From positions 1 to 51,902 of IMG/VR virus record IMGVR_UViG_3300033388_006813: a stretch of 51,902 bases of DNA; one strand, given 5' to 3'. The notes below the pieces were generated by a model. That model had not been told where the DNA came from. It worked only from the letters and a program-made list of their open reading frames with translations, and did not search any database. Shown here piece by piece: positions 8,014-16,639 of the stretch. The DNA comes from a virus. The stretch's first letter is position 1, and each line of letters begins with the position of its first letter. The translations under genes were made by a program, and so were the position numbers.

Positions 8014-9927
8014 ATGGCAAAAAAGAAATTAAATGTAGGAGATCTAATAGATGATTTCACTGATGATATAAGTATTGGAACATCAGAAAAAATAATACCA
8101 GATATTATGACTTTTGTTAATGATAAGGAATGGCTTGGATTGCCAACACATCCAACAAATCCTATTACATTATTCAATATGCAAAGAATTATGTTAAAAA
8201 CTTTTTATAGAGGCTCTTTGGGGAATGAAGATTTAACCCTAACAGAAGAAGAAATAAAAATGTGTGAAGATCTTGGATTAAGTGATGATAACAGAGGAGA
8301 TGTTGTCGGAAAATATAATAGTGGAGAATTGTTCAGAGAATTAGTTCTTGTGTGGGGAAGAAGATCAGGAAAAGATTTTATAGTTTCTATTATAGCTCTT
8401 TATGAAGCTATGAAGCTTTTAGAATGTCCTGGTGGAGATCCTTATGCTATGTATGAATTGTCTTCTGCTACTCCAATAAATATATTAACAGTAGCTAATG
8501 CTAAACCACAGGCAAAAATCGCTTTTGATGAGATAAAAGAAAAATTATTATATTCGGAGTATTTTAGAGATAAATTCACAAAAGATGGAATGACATCTAG
8601 TTCCATTTATTTATTAACTCCGCAAGATAAAAAATATAATAAAGAATTTAGAGAAAAAGGTTTGCCGCAGAAAAAAGGATCTATCGGAATAGTTGTTGGT
8701 CACAGTAACTCAGACTCTCTTTTGGGAATGGGTTGTATTGTTCTAATACTTGATGAGGTTGCTTCTTATAAAACATCTGGAGGATCTTCATCTGGAGATA
8801 GAATTTACACAGCTTTGACTCCTACTGTTTCAACTTACAACAGAAAAACATATCTTAAAGATGGAGATAATAATTTTGTTTATGATGAACATGGTCAAAA
8901 AATAGTTCAAAGTAGAGTTTATGATGGAAAAATAATAAGCATTTCATCTCCTAGAGCACAAGAGGGAATATTTTATGAGATGTTTAGAGATGCTCATCAA
9001 GTATCTCAAAGATTAGCTATGAGACTTCCCACTTGGGACGTTAACACTCAGCATACTAGAGAAGCATTAAGAAAAGAAAGTCCTTTAGGCGAAACTGATT
9101 TCAATATGGAATTTGGTGCAGAATTTAGCGGTATGGGTTTGGAAAGTTTTTTCACAGAAGATTTAGTTAATAGCTGTTTTAATGGGCATAATTTCAGAGA
9201 TACAGAAATAGGTTCGGCGGGAAATGTATATTTTATTCATATAGACCCAGCATCTTCTAGTCATAATTATGCATTAGTTGTTTTGCATAAAGAATATTTT
9301 ATGGATCCTACAACAAAAAAAGCACAATTCGCAATAGTAGTAGATCATATAAAGCATTGGTCTCCAGCTAAAGGTCCTATAAATCCAGAAGAAGTTACAG
9401 CTTATATTATTAGTTTGAAACGAAGATTTCGCATTGGTCTCTTAACGTATGATAGCTGGGCTTCTCAAGAGAGTATTAGATTAATGAGAAAAGCAGGTAT
9501 ACCTAATAAAGAAACTAAATTTACTGGAGTATATAAAATAAAAATTTATAGAGAGCTTGAGAGTTTAGTTATTAGTGGAAGAATTAAAATCCCATTGGTA
9601 GACTCTGATGGCACAACATTACTTAGAAGTGAAATGCTTGAGCTTCAAAGAAAATTTACTGCTAATGGTTTTAAAATTATGCCAAAAACTGATGGAGATG
9701 GAGTTAAGAGTGATGATATAGTAGATTGTGTAGCTGGCGCAGCATATATTGCTATTGAAAAACAGGTGAGTAGATTGCCTAATGTTATGGTGGTAGAATG
9801 TGGGAATCCTGGAGGAGGTGGTCAAGTATGGAAAAGAGGGAATAATATCGTAGGAATTGGAAACGGTACTAAGGTGGCTAGAGATATTGAGAGAAGAGAG
9901 AATATGTTGTGGTATGGTCGTAGATAA
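8014..9927 (+). CDS. terL: Terminase large subunit (DNA packaging ATPase and nuclease)
   Basis: 637 residues, a usual TerL length. The N-terminal ATPase has a Walker A-type GRRSGKDF (about residues 115-122), Walker B CIVLILDE with D247 and E248, and a coupling-type segment ISSPRAQEG. The C-terminal RNase-H-like nuclease shows the acidic residues expected: HIDPASS (D411), TYDSWAS (D480) and SDDIVD (D567/D568). The protein would pump DNA into the prohead through the portal and cut concatemers. The ATG follows GAGGAAAAG. No separate small terminase is recognisable nearby. No intein interrupts it, unlike the portal and the protease. Confidence 0.95.
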   Translation: MAKKKLNVGDLIDDFTDDISIGTSEKIIPDIMTFVNDKEWLGLPTHPTNPITLFNMQRIMLKTFYRGSLGNEDLTLTEEEIKMCEDLGLSDDNRGDVVGKYNSGELFRELVLVWGRRSGKDFIVSIIALYEAMKLLECPGGDPYAMYELSSATPINILTVANAKPQAKIAFDEIKEKLLYSEYFRDKFTKDGMTSSSIYLLTPQDKKYNKEFREKGLPQKKGSIGIVVGHSNSDSLLGMGCIVLILDEVASYKTSGGSSSGDRIYTALTPTVSTYNRKTYLKDGDNNFVYDEHGQKIVQSRVYDGKIISISSPRAQEGIFYEMFRDAHQVSQRLAMRLPTWDVNTQHTREALRKESPLGETDFNMEFGAEFSGMGLESFFTEDLVNSCFNGHNFRDTEIGSAGNVYFIHIDPASSSHNYALVVLHKEYFMDPTTKKAQFAIVVDHIKHWSPAKGPINPEEVTAYIISLKRRFRIGLLTYDSWASQESIRLMRKAGIPNKETKFTGVYKIKIYRELESLVISGRIKIPLVDSDGTTLLRSEMLELQRKFTANGFKIMPKTDGDGVKSDDIVDCVAGAAYIAIEKQVSRLPNVMVVECGNPGGGGQVWKRGNNIVGIGNGTKVARDIERRENMLWYGRR

Positions 9928-10000
9928 AAAATAAAAGGTTTTTTGCAGATAAAAAATAATATAATAATATTATACTGATATAATATTGAGGGGTCTCATA

Positions 10001-10642
10001 ATGACAAAAAAATATAATTTGAAAAAGAAGGCATCGGACACAGAGAGTATTACGGATAAGACTATTAAAAAAAATAGAAATGAAATGGATATCTCTAATG
10101 AAAAACTAGGAACAACAGAGAAGAATATCAATCTAAGTCTTCCGATAAAAAACAAAGATAATACTGTTCCATTTAATGTTCAATTAGATGCTGCAAGGAA
10201 GAACAAGATTGAGAGGCAGATTATAGAAGCTAAAATGGATGATAAAGAGGTTGCGTTTGGAACACAAAAAGATTCTATGATGGATATTAATGAAGAAACT
10301 AAAAAATATGTTGATAAAAAAGAAGCAGATTTTAAAGCAGCAGAGAAGGGTGCAAAATCAGATACTGCATTTTGGGATAAATATGTTGGAGTTAATTTAG
10401 AAGGTGAAAAAACAAAAGTAACTAAAAATATTCCAGATAGCGATACTCAATTACCTAACAAAGATGCAGCAGAAATAGAGGCAGTATTAAAAGATGCTGA
10501 TGCCATGATTTATCACATTTATGCTACAGCTCATTCTCAAGATAGAGATTTGAAAGATGAGGAAAAGCAACAGATCATAGATATAGAGAGTGGAAAAGCA
10601 AGATTTATGGCATCTAAGATGATTGAGCCAGTTAAAAGATAA
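10001..10642 (+). CDS. Unknown head-region protein with YNLKKKAS N-terminus
   Basis: 213 charged, mostly helical residues of no recognised family. I chose ATG 10001 rather than the TTG 15 nt upstream because GAGGGG at 9988-9993 is correctly placed for it. The N-terminus MTKKYNLKKKAS fits the short motif that recurs in this cluster (NWYKKAQ, FNLKKQAQ). Lys-rich and Glu-rich stretches and no membrane segment suggest an internal or scaffold-like head protein. It lies 73 nt after the terminase and 15 nt before the next start, probably in one transcript. Confidence 0.65.
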   Translation: MTKKYNLKKKASDTESITDKTIKKNRNEMDISNEKLGTTEKNINLSLPIKNKDNTVPFNVQLDAARKNKIERQIIEAKMDDKEVAFGTQKDSMMDINEETKKYVDKKEADFKAAEKGAKSDTAFWDKYVGVNLEGEKTKVTKNIPDSDTQLPNKDAAEIEAVLKDADAMIYHIYATAHSQDRDLKDEEKQQIIDIESGKARFMASKMIEPVKR

Positions 10643-10657
10643 TAAGGAGAAAGATTG

Positions 10658-10873
10658 ATGAATAATTGGTATAAAAAAGCACAAAGCATGTACAGAACGC
10701 ATGATAGATTTTTTTACAATATTAGTGTCGCCGTTTGGGTTCCAGAGGGTACAGGACAAGAAGAAGGATGGAATGTATTGAAAGAAAGATTGAAAAGGAT
10801 GTCTGGTCCATCAGAAATCGATACCCCAGGTATAAATGCTAATATTACTGTTGAAGGCATTGAGCAAGTCTAG
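10658..10873 (+). CDS. Small unknown protein starting MNNWYKKAQ
   Basis: 71 residues. ATG 10658 is preferred over the TTG one codon upstream because AAGGAGA (10643-10649) is correctly spaced for it. The N-terminus carries the recurrent NWYKKAQ motif. The rest (RFFYNISVAVWVPEGTG, WNVLKERLKRM) suggests a small alpha/beta fold, with no known family. The next gene starts 7 nt after the stop. Confidence 0.6.
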   Translation: MNNWYKKAQSMYRTHDRFFYNISVAVWVPEGTGQEEGWNVLKERLKRMSGPSEIDTPGINANITVEGIEQV

Positions 10874-10880
10874 GCGGATT

Positions 10881-11309
10881 ATGAATTGGTATAAAAAAAA
10901 TACTAAAATAGCATATACTCCAGGTGGAATGGAACCTGTCATGGACAAATATGACAAAGGTCATAAGCCACCTAGCACAAATCATAAAGAAGAATTTAAT
11001 GGCAAAGTAACTGCTAATCCATTTTTAGGAACTAATATAAGAGGAATAGATCATCACAGAGGTACTAGTCGATTAGAACCTGATGAAGATAAACAACAGA
11101 TTAGACAAATTCCTAGCGAACCAATATTGATGGATCAAGATCCTCCAACTGGAGAAGGTGTTAATAAGGAACAATTTGTTCCAGAAGAAGATAAAAAGCC
11201 AATGGGTGGAATTTCAAAAATGTTAGACAGAGGGGTATCACCTACTAGAAGAAATATTTATAAGAAGCTCAGGGAAGAGGCTTTATTTAGACCAATCAAT
11301 AGAATATAA
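10881..11309 (+). CDS. Unknown protein starting MNWYKKNTKIAY
   Basis: 142 residues, hydrophilic, Pro- and Gly-rich and probably largely disordered. ATG 10881 follows GGCGG closely; the longer possible reading begins inside the previous gene and is less likely. The N-terminus has NWYKK followed by KIAY, so both versions of the cluster motif are present. No catalytic signature is visible. It is probably a minor structural or internal protein. Confidence 0.6.
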   Translation: MNWYKKNTKIAYTPGGMEPVMDKYDKGHKPPSTNHKEEFNGKVTANPFLGTNIRGIDHHRGTSRLEPDEDKQQIRQIPSEPILMDQDPPTGEGVNKEQFVPEEDKKPMGGISKMLDRGVSPTRRNIYKKLREEALFRPINRI

Positions 11310-11382
11310 CCTTCCAATTTATAGATAATTACACAAAATGTCGATAGAAATGTAGATAATTAATTTTTTAAAGGAGAACATG

Positions 11383-12330
11383 ATGATTTTTAAAGTTCCG
11401 GATGATTTTAAAGGGAGTTTTGTATTAAGTTCGTTGCAGAAGGCGTTGTGGGCAAAGATGCAGATATCAATTACTGGGAATGATTTATATTCTTCAGATA
11501 TTAAGGCAGCTGTTAAAAGGGGTATTTTAGTTCCATTCATAGAAGGTGAATATGATGAGATGGAAGATATTCATAGTGAAGTTGTGATTATCAATAGAAC
11601 GGATAGAAGTTTAGTGCTTGATGATATTGTTATTAAGCCAGGAAAGTCTGCTATCGTAAGTAGAGATAAAGCAGAATCTGGTATAATTCAAGGAGCTGAA
11701 AGTGATGGACTTATTAGTATTATTACTGAATCTGCTGTTTTAGGTAATAAACCAGAGAAAAAAGCAAAAACAAAAAAAAAGGAATCTAAGAAAAAAGAAG
11801 CTGTTGAATATGTAGAACCAATTGAAGATCATATCGAAGAGCAGAAACCAGTTGCTAAAGTTTGGGACTTTCAAAAAGGGGAAACTGAAGATGCTGTGTT
11901 AGTTAATAAGGTTTCTGATATTGTGGAAGTAGAGACTGAGGAAGCTGAAGATGTTGATATGGTTGATGATAAGAAAAAATCTATTAAGAAGAAAGTGACA
12001 AAGAAAAAAGTTGCTAAGAAAAAAGCTGCCAAAAAGAAATTTACTAAGAAAAAAGCTTCAGCTAAGAAATCAGCAAAAAAAAAAGGGAAATCATCAAAAA
12101 GTAAGAAAGTAAAAGAAATAAAACCAGTCGGAGAAATTAAAGAGCCTTCAGATGTGGTTTTTCCTCTAGATAGTCGGGGAAATCCGCTAGGAGAAAAACC
12201 ATCTGATGTATTGGAGAGCTTGATTGATGAGCATACTCCAGATGATATTTCTTTTGCCGATGAAGAGCAAAAACAAGAAAGAAAACAGAAGAGAGAAATA
12301 TCAGATGATTGGGACTGGGAGGATTTATAA
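11383..12330 (+). CDS. Unknown protein with histone-H1-like lysine-rich tail
   Basis: 315 residues. ATG 11383 is 6 nt after AAGGAG; ATG 11380 is also possible. Residues 1 to about 115 form a compact domain (IFKVPDDFKGSFVLS, VVIINRTDRSLVLDDI, then IVIKPGKSAIVS) that looks beta-rich. Residues about 120-250 are an extremely basic array of KKKV, KKKA, KKKF units, like bacterial histone-H1-like proteins. The acidic C-terminus ends DDWDWEDL. The basic tail probably binds nucleic acid, either packaged DNA or as part of a packaging core. No family is recognised for the N-terminal domain. The end overlaps possible earlier starts of the next gene. Confidence 0.65.
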   Translation: MIFKVPDDFKGSFVLSSLQKALWAKMQISITGNDLYSSDIKAAVKRGILVPFIEGEYDEMEDIHSEVVIINRTDRSLVLDDIVIKPGKSAIVSRDKAESGIIQGAESDGLISIITESAVLGNKPEKKAKTKKKESKKKEAVEYVEPIEDHIEEQKPVAKVWDFQKGETEDAVLVNKVSDIVEVETEEAEDVDMVDDKKKSIKKKVTKKKVAKKKAAKKKFTKKKASAKKSAKKKGKSSKSKKVKEIKPVGEIKEPSDVVFPLDSRGNPLGEKPSDVLESLIDEHTPDDISFADEEQKQERKQKREISDDWDWEDL

Positions 12331-12346
12331 GAAACGAGAAAATTAT

Positions 12347-13114
12347 ATGGATACATGGTTATTATTAAAGAAAGAACTTAGCTATTACGGTGTCCGTTTA
12401 ATTAATGATAGAAAATGTGAAATATATAACGATACTGGACAATCCAAAAAACAAGGTATTATAAGAACAATAAGAGAACTCAATCAATCTATTAAGAAAC
12501 AAAAAATAGTTTTATTATCATTGTTGAAAGACGTTGTAGAAACTTTACAAATTGAAGAATGCAGCAGAAGACCAATAGATGATAGAATGGTTGATTTATT
12601 TATTTTTTCACTAAAAGATTTTTCAAAGTTTTTATTATGTTTTGAAGAATTCGATAAATCTGAATATCAAGAAGCAATAGATAATGCATTAAATCAAGAT
12701 ATAAAATCATTCACTAAAGAACAAATTTATACATTACCAGACTATAAAATATCTGTAGATTGGATACATAGATATATAAGTAGGTTGATGTACATTTCTA
12801 ATTTATTATCTTTCGCAGCTATTGGAAAAAAGAATATTTCCAAATATGATATAAAAGTTGCGAGAGGGATAGCAGGTCCATGGTCTAATCTCGACCTCCC
12901 TATGAAAGAAAGAATTTTCCCTTTTGGGCAAGAGGTGCAGAGAAGAGAAAAAGCTAAGAGAAGACAGAGAAGATATAGGAAAGGATTAGAGAATTATAAT
13001 GCTCCTGGAGTTGGAGAGGGACATTATTGGAGAGAGCTAAGGAATGAACCATTTGCTTGGAAAGATAGAAAATATGAAGATCCATATCCACACAGAGATT
13101 TATTGAATAGGTAA
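12347..13114 (+). CDS. Unknown phage protein with helical N-terminus and basic GPWSNLDLP tail
   Basis: 255 residues from MDTWLLLKKELSYYG. An in-frame ATG at 12305 would overlap the preceding gene by 26 nt, and neither start has a strong ribosome site. Residues 1 to about 190 are helical and Lys/Ile-rich. The last about 70 residues include RGIAGPWSNLDLPMKER and a strongly basic REKAKRRQRRYRKG, ending PYPHRDLLNR. I associate the GPW-NLDLPM-ER pattern with unnamed proteins of large phages near the terminase and portal, but no function is known. Confidence 0.6.
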   Translation: MDTWLLLKKELSYYGVRLINDRKCEIYNDTGQSKKQGIIRTIRELNQSIKKQKIVLLSLLKDVVETLQIEECSRRPIDDRMVDLFIFSLKDFSKFLLCFEEFDKSEYQEAIDNALNQDIKSFTKEQIYTLPDYKISVDWIHRYISRLMYISNLLSFAAIGKKNISKYDIKVARGIAGPWSNLDLPMKERIFPFGQEVQRREKAKRRQRRYRKGLENYNAPGVGEGHYWRELRNEPFAWKDRKYEDPYPHRDLLNR

Positions 13115-13237
13115 AAGTCTTAAAAAATGGCTCTAAATAGAGCAAAATAAAATAAAAATGACAAAAAATATGGATAAAAGTAAGAACAGGAGAATGCTCA
13201 ATTAATAAGGTGTATAAAGAATTAGAGTCAATAAGAT

Positions 13238-13348
13238 ATGCGAAAAGAAAATAGAAATTGTCATGGACATCTCCATCATTTAGAGAGAGAGATAGAAGGA
13301 TGGCAACTATCGGAAGAGTGTTTGAATAATAAAGAAATTTATAAATGA
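13238..13348 (+). CDS. Possible 36-residue micro-gene overlapping the next start
   Basis: An ATG ORF of 36 codons (MRKENRNCHGHLHHLEREI...) ends in TGA, which overlaps the ATG of the next gene as ATGA, a common arrangement for translational coupling. It is His-rich at the front. Support is weak: no clear ribosome site, and the 230-nt region around it otherwise holds only very short frames. It may instead be a decayed gene or leader. Confidence 0.35.
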   Translation: MRKENRNCHGHLHHLEREIEGWQLSEECLNNKEIYK

Positions 13349-13905
13349 AGATTATAGAAACAAAAAAATACATTAAGATTGCTGAGACTCAAAAAGAGAA
13401 GGAAGATTTCTTTCATAAAAGAACTAATGAACATATTGAGAGAGTCCAAAATGCTGCTAAAAAGATAGTAGATAAACATAGTGAATATAGTGATCTTTTA
13501 GAACAAGTTAAGAACCATGATGCTAGTAAATTTGAAGAGCCAGAAATGACTCCATATATTGAATTGACTTGGTTGAAAAAGCAGGATCAGGGTGAAGATG
13601 GTGGTAAGGATATTGAGGAGGCGACTCTTCACCATATAAAAAATAATAAGCATCATCCTGAGTATCACAATAAAGAAAAAGCGAATATAGACAACACTAA
13701 TAGAGACAAATCAATAGAATGCATTGATGCGGATGAGATGGATGATATAAGCGTTGCAGAAATGGTAGCAGATTGGCAAGCAATGTCAGAAGAATTAAAA
13801 ACAAATACCTCCAGAGAATGGTATAATGATGTGAAAGATGTTAGATGGAGTTTTTCTGAAGAGCAAGATAAATTGATTGATAAATTATTAAAAGTATTTG
13901 AATAG
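13345..13905 (+). CDS. DUF5662-like HD-type phage protein
   Basis: 186 residues. The N-terminus MKIIETKKYIKIAET carries the cluster motif. The body has the ordered His/Asp pattern I know from DUF5662: NEHIERVQ, then KNHDASKF (about 56-63), EPEMTPY, then HHIKNNKHHPEYH (about 92-104), and near the end MDDISVAEMVADWQAMS. This pattern resembles an HD-fold metal site; DUF5662 proteins are common in phages and their activity is unproven. The gene is coupled to the micro-ORF by ATGA. Its head-cluster position plus the tag-like N-terminus raise the possibility that it is packaged in the capsid. Confidence 0.65.
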   Translation: MKIIETKKYIKIAETQKEKEDFFHKRTNEHIERVQNAAKKIVDKHSEYSDLLEQVKNHDASKFEEPEMTPYIELTWLKKQDQGEDGGKDIEEATLHHIKNNKHHPEYHNKEKANIDNTNRDKSIECIDADEMDDISVAEMVADWQAMSEELKTNTSREWYNDVKDVRWSFSEEQDKLIDKLLKVFE

Positions 13906-13913
13906 AGAATAAA

Positions 13914-14156
13914 ATGAAAATAATTTTATCAGAAAATAGAAAAAAGAAAAATAAGATAATCGAAAAATTAGCGGAGCTAGAGCATGAGCAGTGGATGAAG
14001 TGGGCGAAAGATATTTTAAAAACAGAAAACATAACAGAAGAAAGAGTTAAAAGATGGAAAGAGGAAAGTTTTAAACCTTATAAGGATTTGACAGAAGAAC
14101 AAAAAGATATGGATAGAGAGTGGGCAGAGAAAGTTTATAATATAATGACGAGGTAA
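13914..14156 (+). CDS. Small RyR-like domain phage protein
   Basis: 80 residues. The pattern LAELEHEQWMKWAKDIL, then RVKRWKEESFKPY, then LTEEQKDMDREWAEK resembles the small phage proteins related to the RyR repeat, which keep a His-x-x-Trp near the start, a Trp-Lys/Arg helix and a Leu-x-x-x-x-Lys-x-x-Asp-Arg end. Such proteins are widespread in phages, and their ligand is unknown. The start is 8 nt after the previous stop. Confidence 0.55.
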   Translation: MKIILSENRKKKNKIIEKLAELEHEQWMKWAKDILKTENITEERVKRWKEESFKPYKDLTEEQKDMDREWAEKVYNIMTR

Positions 14157-14159
14157 ATT

Positions 14160-14276
14160 ATGAGTGAAATGGAAATGGTAATATCTGTTAGTCAAACAGT
14201 AGAAGAAGGAAGAAGAATGTTAATGGAAAATATGGAAAACGATATTAGAGGGGCTTTTGAATATGAAAATAATTGA
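14160..14276 (+). CDS. Possible 38-residue micro-gene
   Basis: ATG 14160 begins 4 nt after the previous stop and the frame runs 38 codons (MSEMEMVISVSQTVEEGRRM...), Met- and Glu-rich, ending inside the start of the next gene (overlap 14263-14276). Tight packing supports it; there is no homology to cite and no strong ribosome site. Confidence 0.4.
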   Translation: MSEMEMVISVSQTVEEGRRMLMENMENDIRGAFEYENN

Positions 14277-14697
14277 AACAGAAAAATTTAAAAAATTGTC
14301 ACAGTTTGGACCAAGATATCATAATCCTGAAAAATTAGAAGGTCCAGAAGCAGAGATAGCTGGCACTGATATACAAGGTGCAGTTAATTATGCATTTGTC
14401 AAAGCTATGGTTGGTATGAATTTAGATGAGTTTAGCGAGTTTGAATCAGAAAGAATAAATCAAATTCTTGAAGAATTTAAGAATGATTTAAGGAAAGGAC
14501 CAGCTGATCCTGGTGTTGCAGAACAGCATATCTCTCAAGCAGAGGCTTTAAGAGATGATCCTCAAGGTCTTATGGGCTTCTTCAAACACAATTCTCCGAT
14601 ACCTGGATCTCATAGTGAATATTTAAGACAAGAAGATGGTAAACAACATCTTATGGGTAGAAACAGAATTGCATCTGCATCTAATAAGAAAGGGTAA
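14263..14697 (+). CDS. Unknown head-cluster protein starting MKIIETEKFKKLSQ
   Basis: 144 residues. ATG 14263 is chosen because AGAGGGG (14246-14252) sits 10 nt before it; a TTG two codons upstream is less likely. The N-terminus matches the MKIIET family of starts found at 13345, 15506 and 27122. The middle is helical (INQILEEFKNDLRKG) and the end is polar. There is no known family. It is probably part of the same packaged or internal set as its neighbours. Confidence 0.6.
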   Translation: MKIIETEKFKKLSQFGPRYHNPEKLEGPEAEIAGTDIQGAVNYAFVKAMVGMNLDEFSEFESERINQILEEFKNDLRKGPADPGVAEQHISQAEALRDDPQGLMGFFKHNSPIPGSHSEYLRQEDGKQHLMGRNRIASASNKKG

Positions 14698-14699
14698 CA

Positions 14700-15095
14700 A
14701 TGAGAAAAAATGCACAATCAATTTATGAGAGACTGTTGGAAATTATGCCACAGTTAAGAGTTAATATTATTAAAGGCAAAGACTATGTTGAGCCATCTAT
14801 TGCTAATTCTTTATTTTCTGTGTGGAGAACGGGTAAGTCTGGTTCTAATAATTCAACTTTTAAGAGACCAGTATCATTAGCTCATGATGATATTCAAAAA
14901 ATGAAATCTGCTGGATTGATAAGAGCAATAGGTGAGAATATAGAAATAACTGAAAAAGGACAAAAGGTTATTAAGATAATGATTTTGGGAGATGAGAGAT
15001 CTTCATTTGAAAATAATGATCTTATTATAGATTATAATCAGGCTTTGGATAATACAAAAGGTGTTAAAACTGCTTCTAAAAAAATGACTAAATAA
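14700..15095 (+). CDS. Unknown protein with winged-helix-like C-terminal half
   Basis: 131 residues beginning MRKNAQSIYERLLEIM, with NAQS similar to the KAQS seen at other starts. Residues about 60-100 (HDDIQKMKSAGLIRAI, then IEITEKGQKVIK) look like the end of a winged helix: recognition helix, then a beta-hairpin wing with the common ITEKG turn. That would suggest DNA or protein binding; I could not name a family. It ends VKTASKKMTK, another K-T-A tag-like piece. The start lies 2 nt after the previous stop. Confidence 0.55.
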   Translation: MRKNAQSIYERLLEIMPQLRVNIIKGKDYVEPSIANSLFSVWRTGKSGSNNSTFKRPVSLAHDDIQKMKSAGLIRAIGENIEITEKGQKVIKIMILGDERSSFENNDLIIDYNQALDNTKGVKTASKKMTK

Positions 15096-15101
15096 GGAAT
15101 A

Positions 15102-15503
15102 ATGATGAACATAACAATTTCTTTTTCGACAAAAAATAAAAGTGCTAAAGAGAAAGTAGAAAAAACTTTACAATGGTATGATACTGTTCTAAAAAAAATG
15201 AATACTTATAAAGGTGGTAAATTAGAATTTAAATATCAAAAAGATAAAGAGTTAGAAAAATTAGGTTATGAAAATTCATATAGAATGATGCCACAAGTTG
15301 CCGATTTGGAAATAACAGTGTCAAAACAAAGCTCTAATGAGAAAAATGTTTTAAAGTGGTTTGATGATTTTCAAAATTATAGAAATAGTGATTCTGTTAT
15401 AATCTCTAAAGGTATAATGGGAATAGAATTTGATGTGCCAGATAATGAGGTAGAAGAGTTTATATATGAATGTGAGAGAAATAGTTTTAAGGTGAGAGTA
15501 TAA
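15102..15503 (+). CDS. Unknown small alpha/beta protein
   Basis: 133 residues (MMNITISFSTKNKSAKEKV), or 132 if the second of two adjacent ATGs is used; TAAGGA lies just upstream. Alternating strands and helices (ADLEITVSK, SVIISKGIMGIEFDV) suggest a ferredoxin-like fold. No family or active residues are recognised. It is one of the few genes here whose N-terminus lacks the cluster motif. Confidence 0.55.
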   Translation: MMNITISFSTKNKSAKEKVEKTLQWYDTVLKKMNTYKGGKLEFKYQKDKELEKLGYENSYRMMPQVADLEITVSKQSSNEKNVLKWFDDFQNYRNSDSVIISKGIMGIEFDVPDNEVEEFIYECERNSFKVRV

Positions 15504-15505
15504 AA

Positions 15506-15868
15506 ATGAAAATTATTAAAACATCAAAGTATGTAAAGATAGCAGGAATTAATCAACAGTCAATAGATACAGCAATTCTTGGAATATCTATGGCTGCTAA
15601 AAGAGCTTTTGATCAACAATTCCCAGCATTAGATAAAGTTGGTGATATGTCACATAGAAATGAAAAAATAGATTATGAAATGATTTTAAACGCCAATAGT
15701 GAAATAGAATATATAACTGATTTGCAAAAATCTCATATAGGAACATTTGGAGATGGGTATTATGAGTCTTTAGAAAAAATACCTGCTTGGTTAAATCAGA
15801 TACAAGATCAACAAGAACTTGATGATCAGTTCTTTCAAAAACCATATATGAAAGATGAAAATGTTTAA
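15506..15868 (+). CDS. Unknown protein starting MKIIKTSKYVKIAG
   Basis: 120 residues. The N-terminal 14 residues are nearly the same as those of the genes at 13345 and 27122, while the remainder (QQSIDTAILGISMAAKRAF, ESLEKIPAWLNQ) is unrelated, so the tag appears to be a module. There is no known family. The last 14 nt overlap the next gene. Confidence 0.6.
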   Translation: MKIIKTSKYVKIAGINQQSIDTAILGISMAAKRAFDQQFPALDKVGDMSHRNEKIDYEMILNANSEIEYITDLQKSHIGTFGDGYYESLEKIPAWLNQIQDQQELDDQFFQKPYMKDENV

Positions 15869-16223
15869 AAGAAATTTAAAAGTTGAAATAGCAGATACTC
15901 CCTCTAAGCATCAACAAGGTTTGATGTTCAGGGAGAAGTTGGGTGAAGATGATGGTATGTTATTTAGGTTCAAACATCCTCAAAATTTAAAGTTTTGGGG
16001 AGTTAATACTTACATACCATTGTCAATAGCTTTTGTTTCTAAAGATAATATAATTGAGAAAATAGAATATATAAGTCCAGGGGATGAGGCTGTAGTATGT
16101 AGTGATCATGATTGCGATAAGGCTATCGAAGCTAATTATAATTTTTTTGACAAAAATAAAATATGGATAGGTGATAAAATTTCTATTGTAGAAGAGGATG
16201 ATAGCACATTTGTAAAATTCTAG
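15855..16223 (+). CDS. DUF192 family protein
   Basis: 122 residues covering a full DUF192 domain: VEIADTPSKHQQGLMFRE, then GEDDGMLFRF, then FWGVNTYIPLSIAFV and IEKIEYISPG. The family is a small beta-barrel common in bacteria and archaea, also found in large phages, with no established biochemical role. No signal peptide is present, unlike many bacterial members. The start overlaps the previous gene by 14 nt, so the two are probably translated together. Confidence 0.8.
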   Translation: MKMFKRNLKVEIADTPSKHQQGLMFREKLGEDDGMLFRFKHPQNLKFWGVNTYIPLSIAFVSKDNIIEKIEYISPGDEAVVCSDHDCDKAIEANYNFFDKNKIWIGDKISIVEEDDSTFVKF

Positions 16224-16232
16224 GAGATGTAA

Positions 16233-16613
16233 ATGAAGTTTAAGTTGTCAGAAGTTAGATTATTAGGGGGAAGTTTAATAAAATTGACAGGCAAAGAGTT
16301 GCCAGTTAGAACAGCTTATAGAGTAGGTAAAGTTTTAAAAAAAGTTTCTGAAGAGTTATCTTATATTGAGAGATATAGAGTTCATCTTGTGAAAAAATAT
16401 TCTAATGGCAAAGATAAAACAGGTAATTTTGAAGTTTTAAAAGAAAAAGAAGAAGATTTTAGAAACGAATTCTCAGAGTTTTTATTAGAAGAAATAGAGT
16501 TTGATTGTAAACCTATATCTCTTTCTGAATTAGGGGATATTTCTTTGGACCCTGTTGATTTGATTCGACTTGATAAATTAATATATGAAGAAGAAGAAAA
16601 AATCAAGGATTAA
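16233..16613 (+). CDS. DUF1617-like small phage protein
   Basis: 126 residues, helical. The arrangement of a short beta start (KLSEVRLLGG), then LPVRTAYRVGKVLKKVSEEL, a basic YRVHLVKKY, and an acidic C-terminus resembles the small DUF1617-type phage proteins, which lie in structural gene clusters and have no assigned activity. The match is from memory of pattern only. The ATG follows GGAGATGTAA. Confidence 0.45.
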   Translation: MKFKLSEVRLLGGSLIKLTGKELPVRTAYRVGKVLKKVSEELSYIERYRVHLVKKYSNGKDKTGNFEVLKEKEEDFRNEFSEFLLEEIEFDCKPISLSELGDISLDPVDLIRLDKLIYEEEEKIKD

Positions 16614-16639
16614 ATACTTTTTTTCATAAATATAATATA

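Noticed and set aside
9940-10000. Extended -10 sequence (TGATATAAT) upstream of the gene at 10001
   Set aside because: There is no -35 at the right distance, and transcription would begin at or inside the ribosome site. AT-rich sequence gives such matches by chance.
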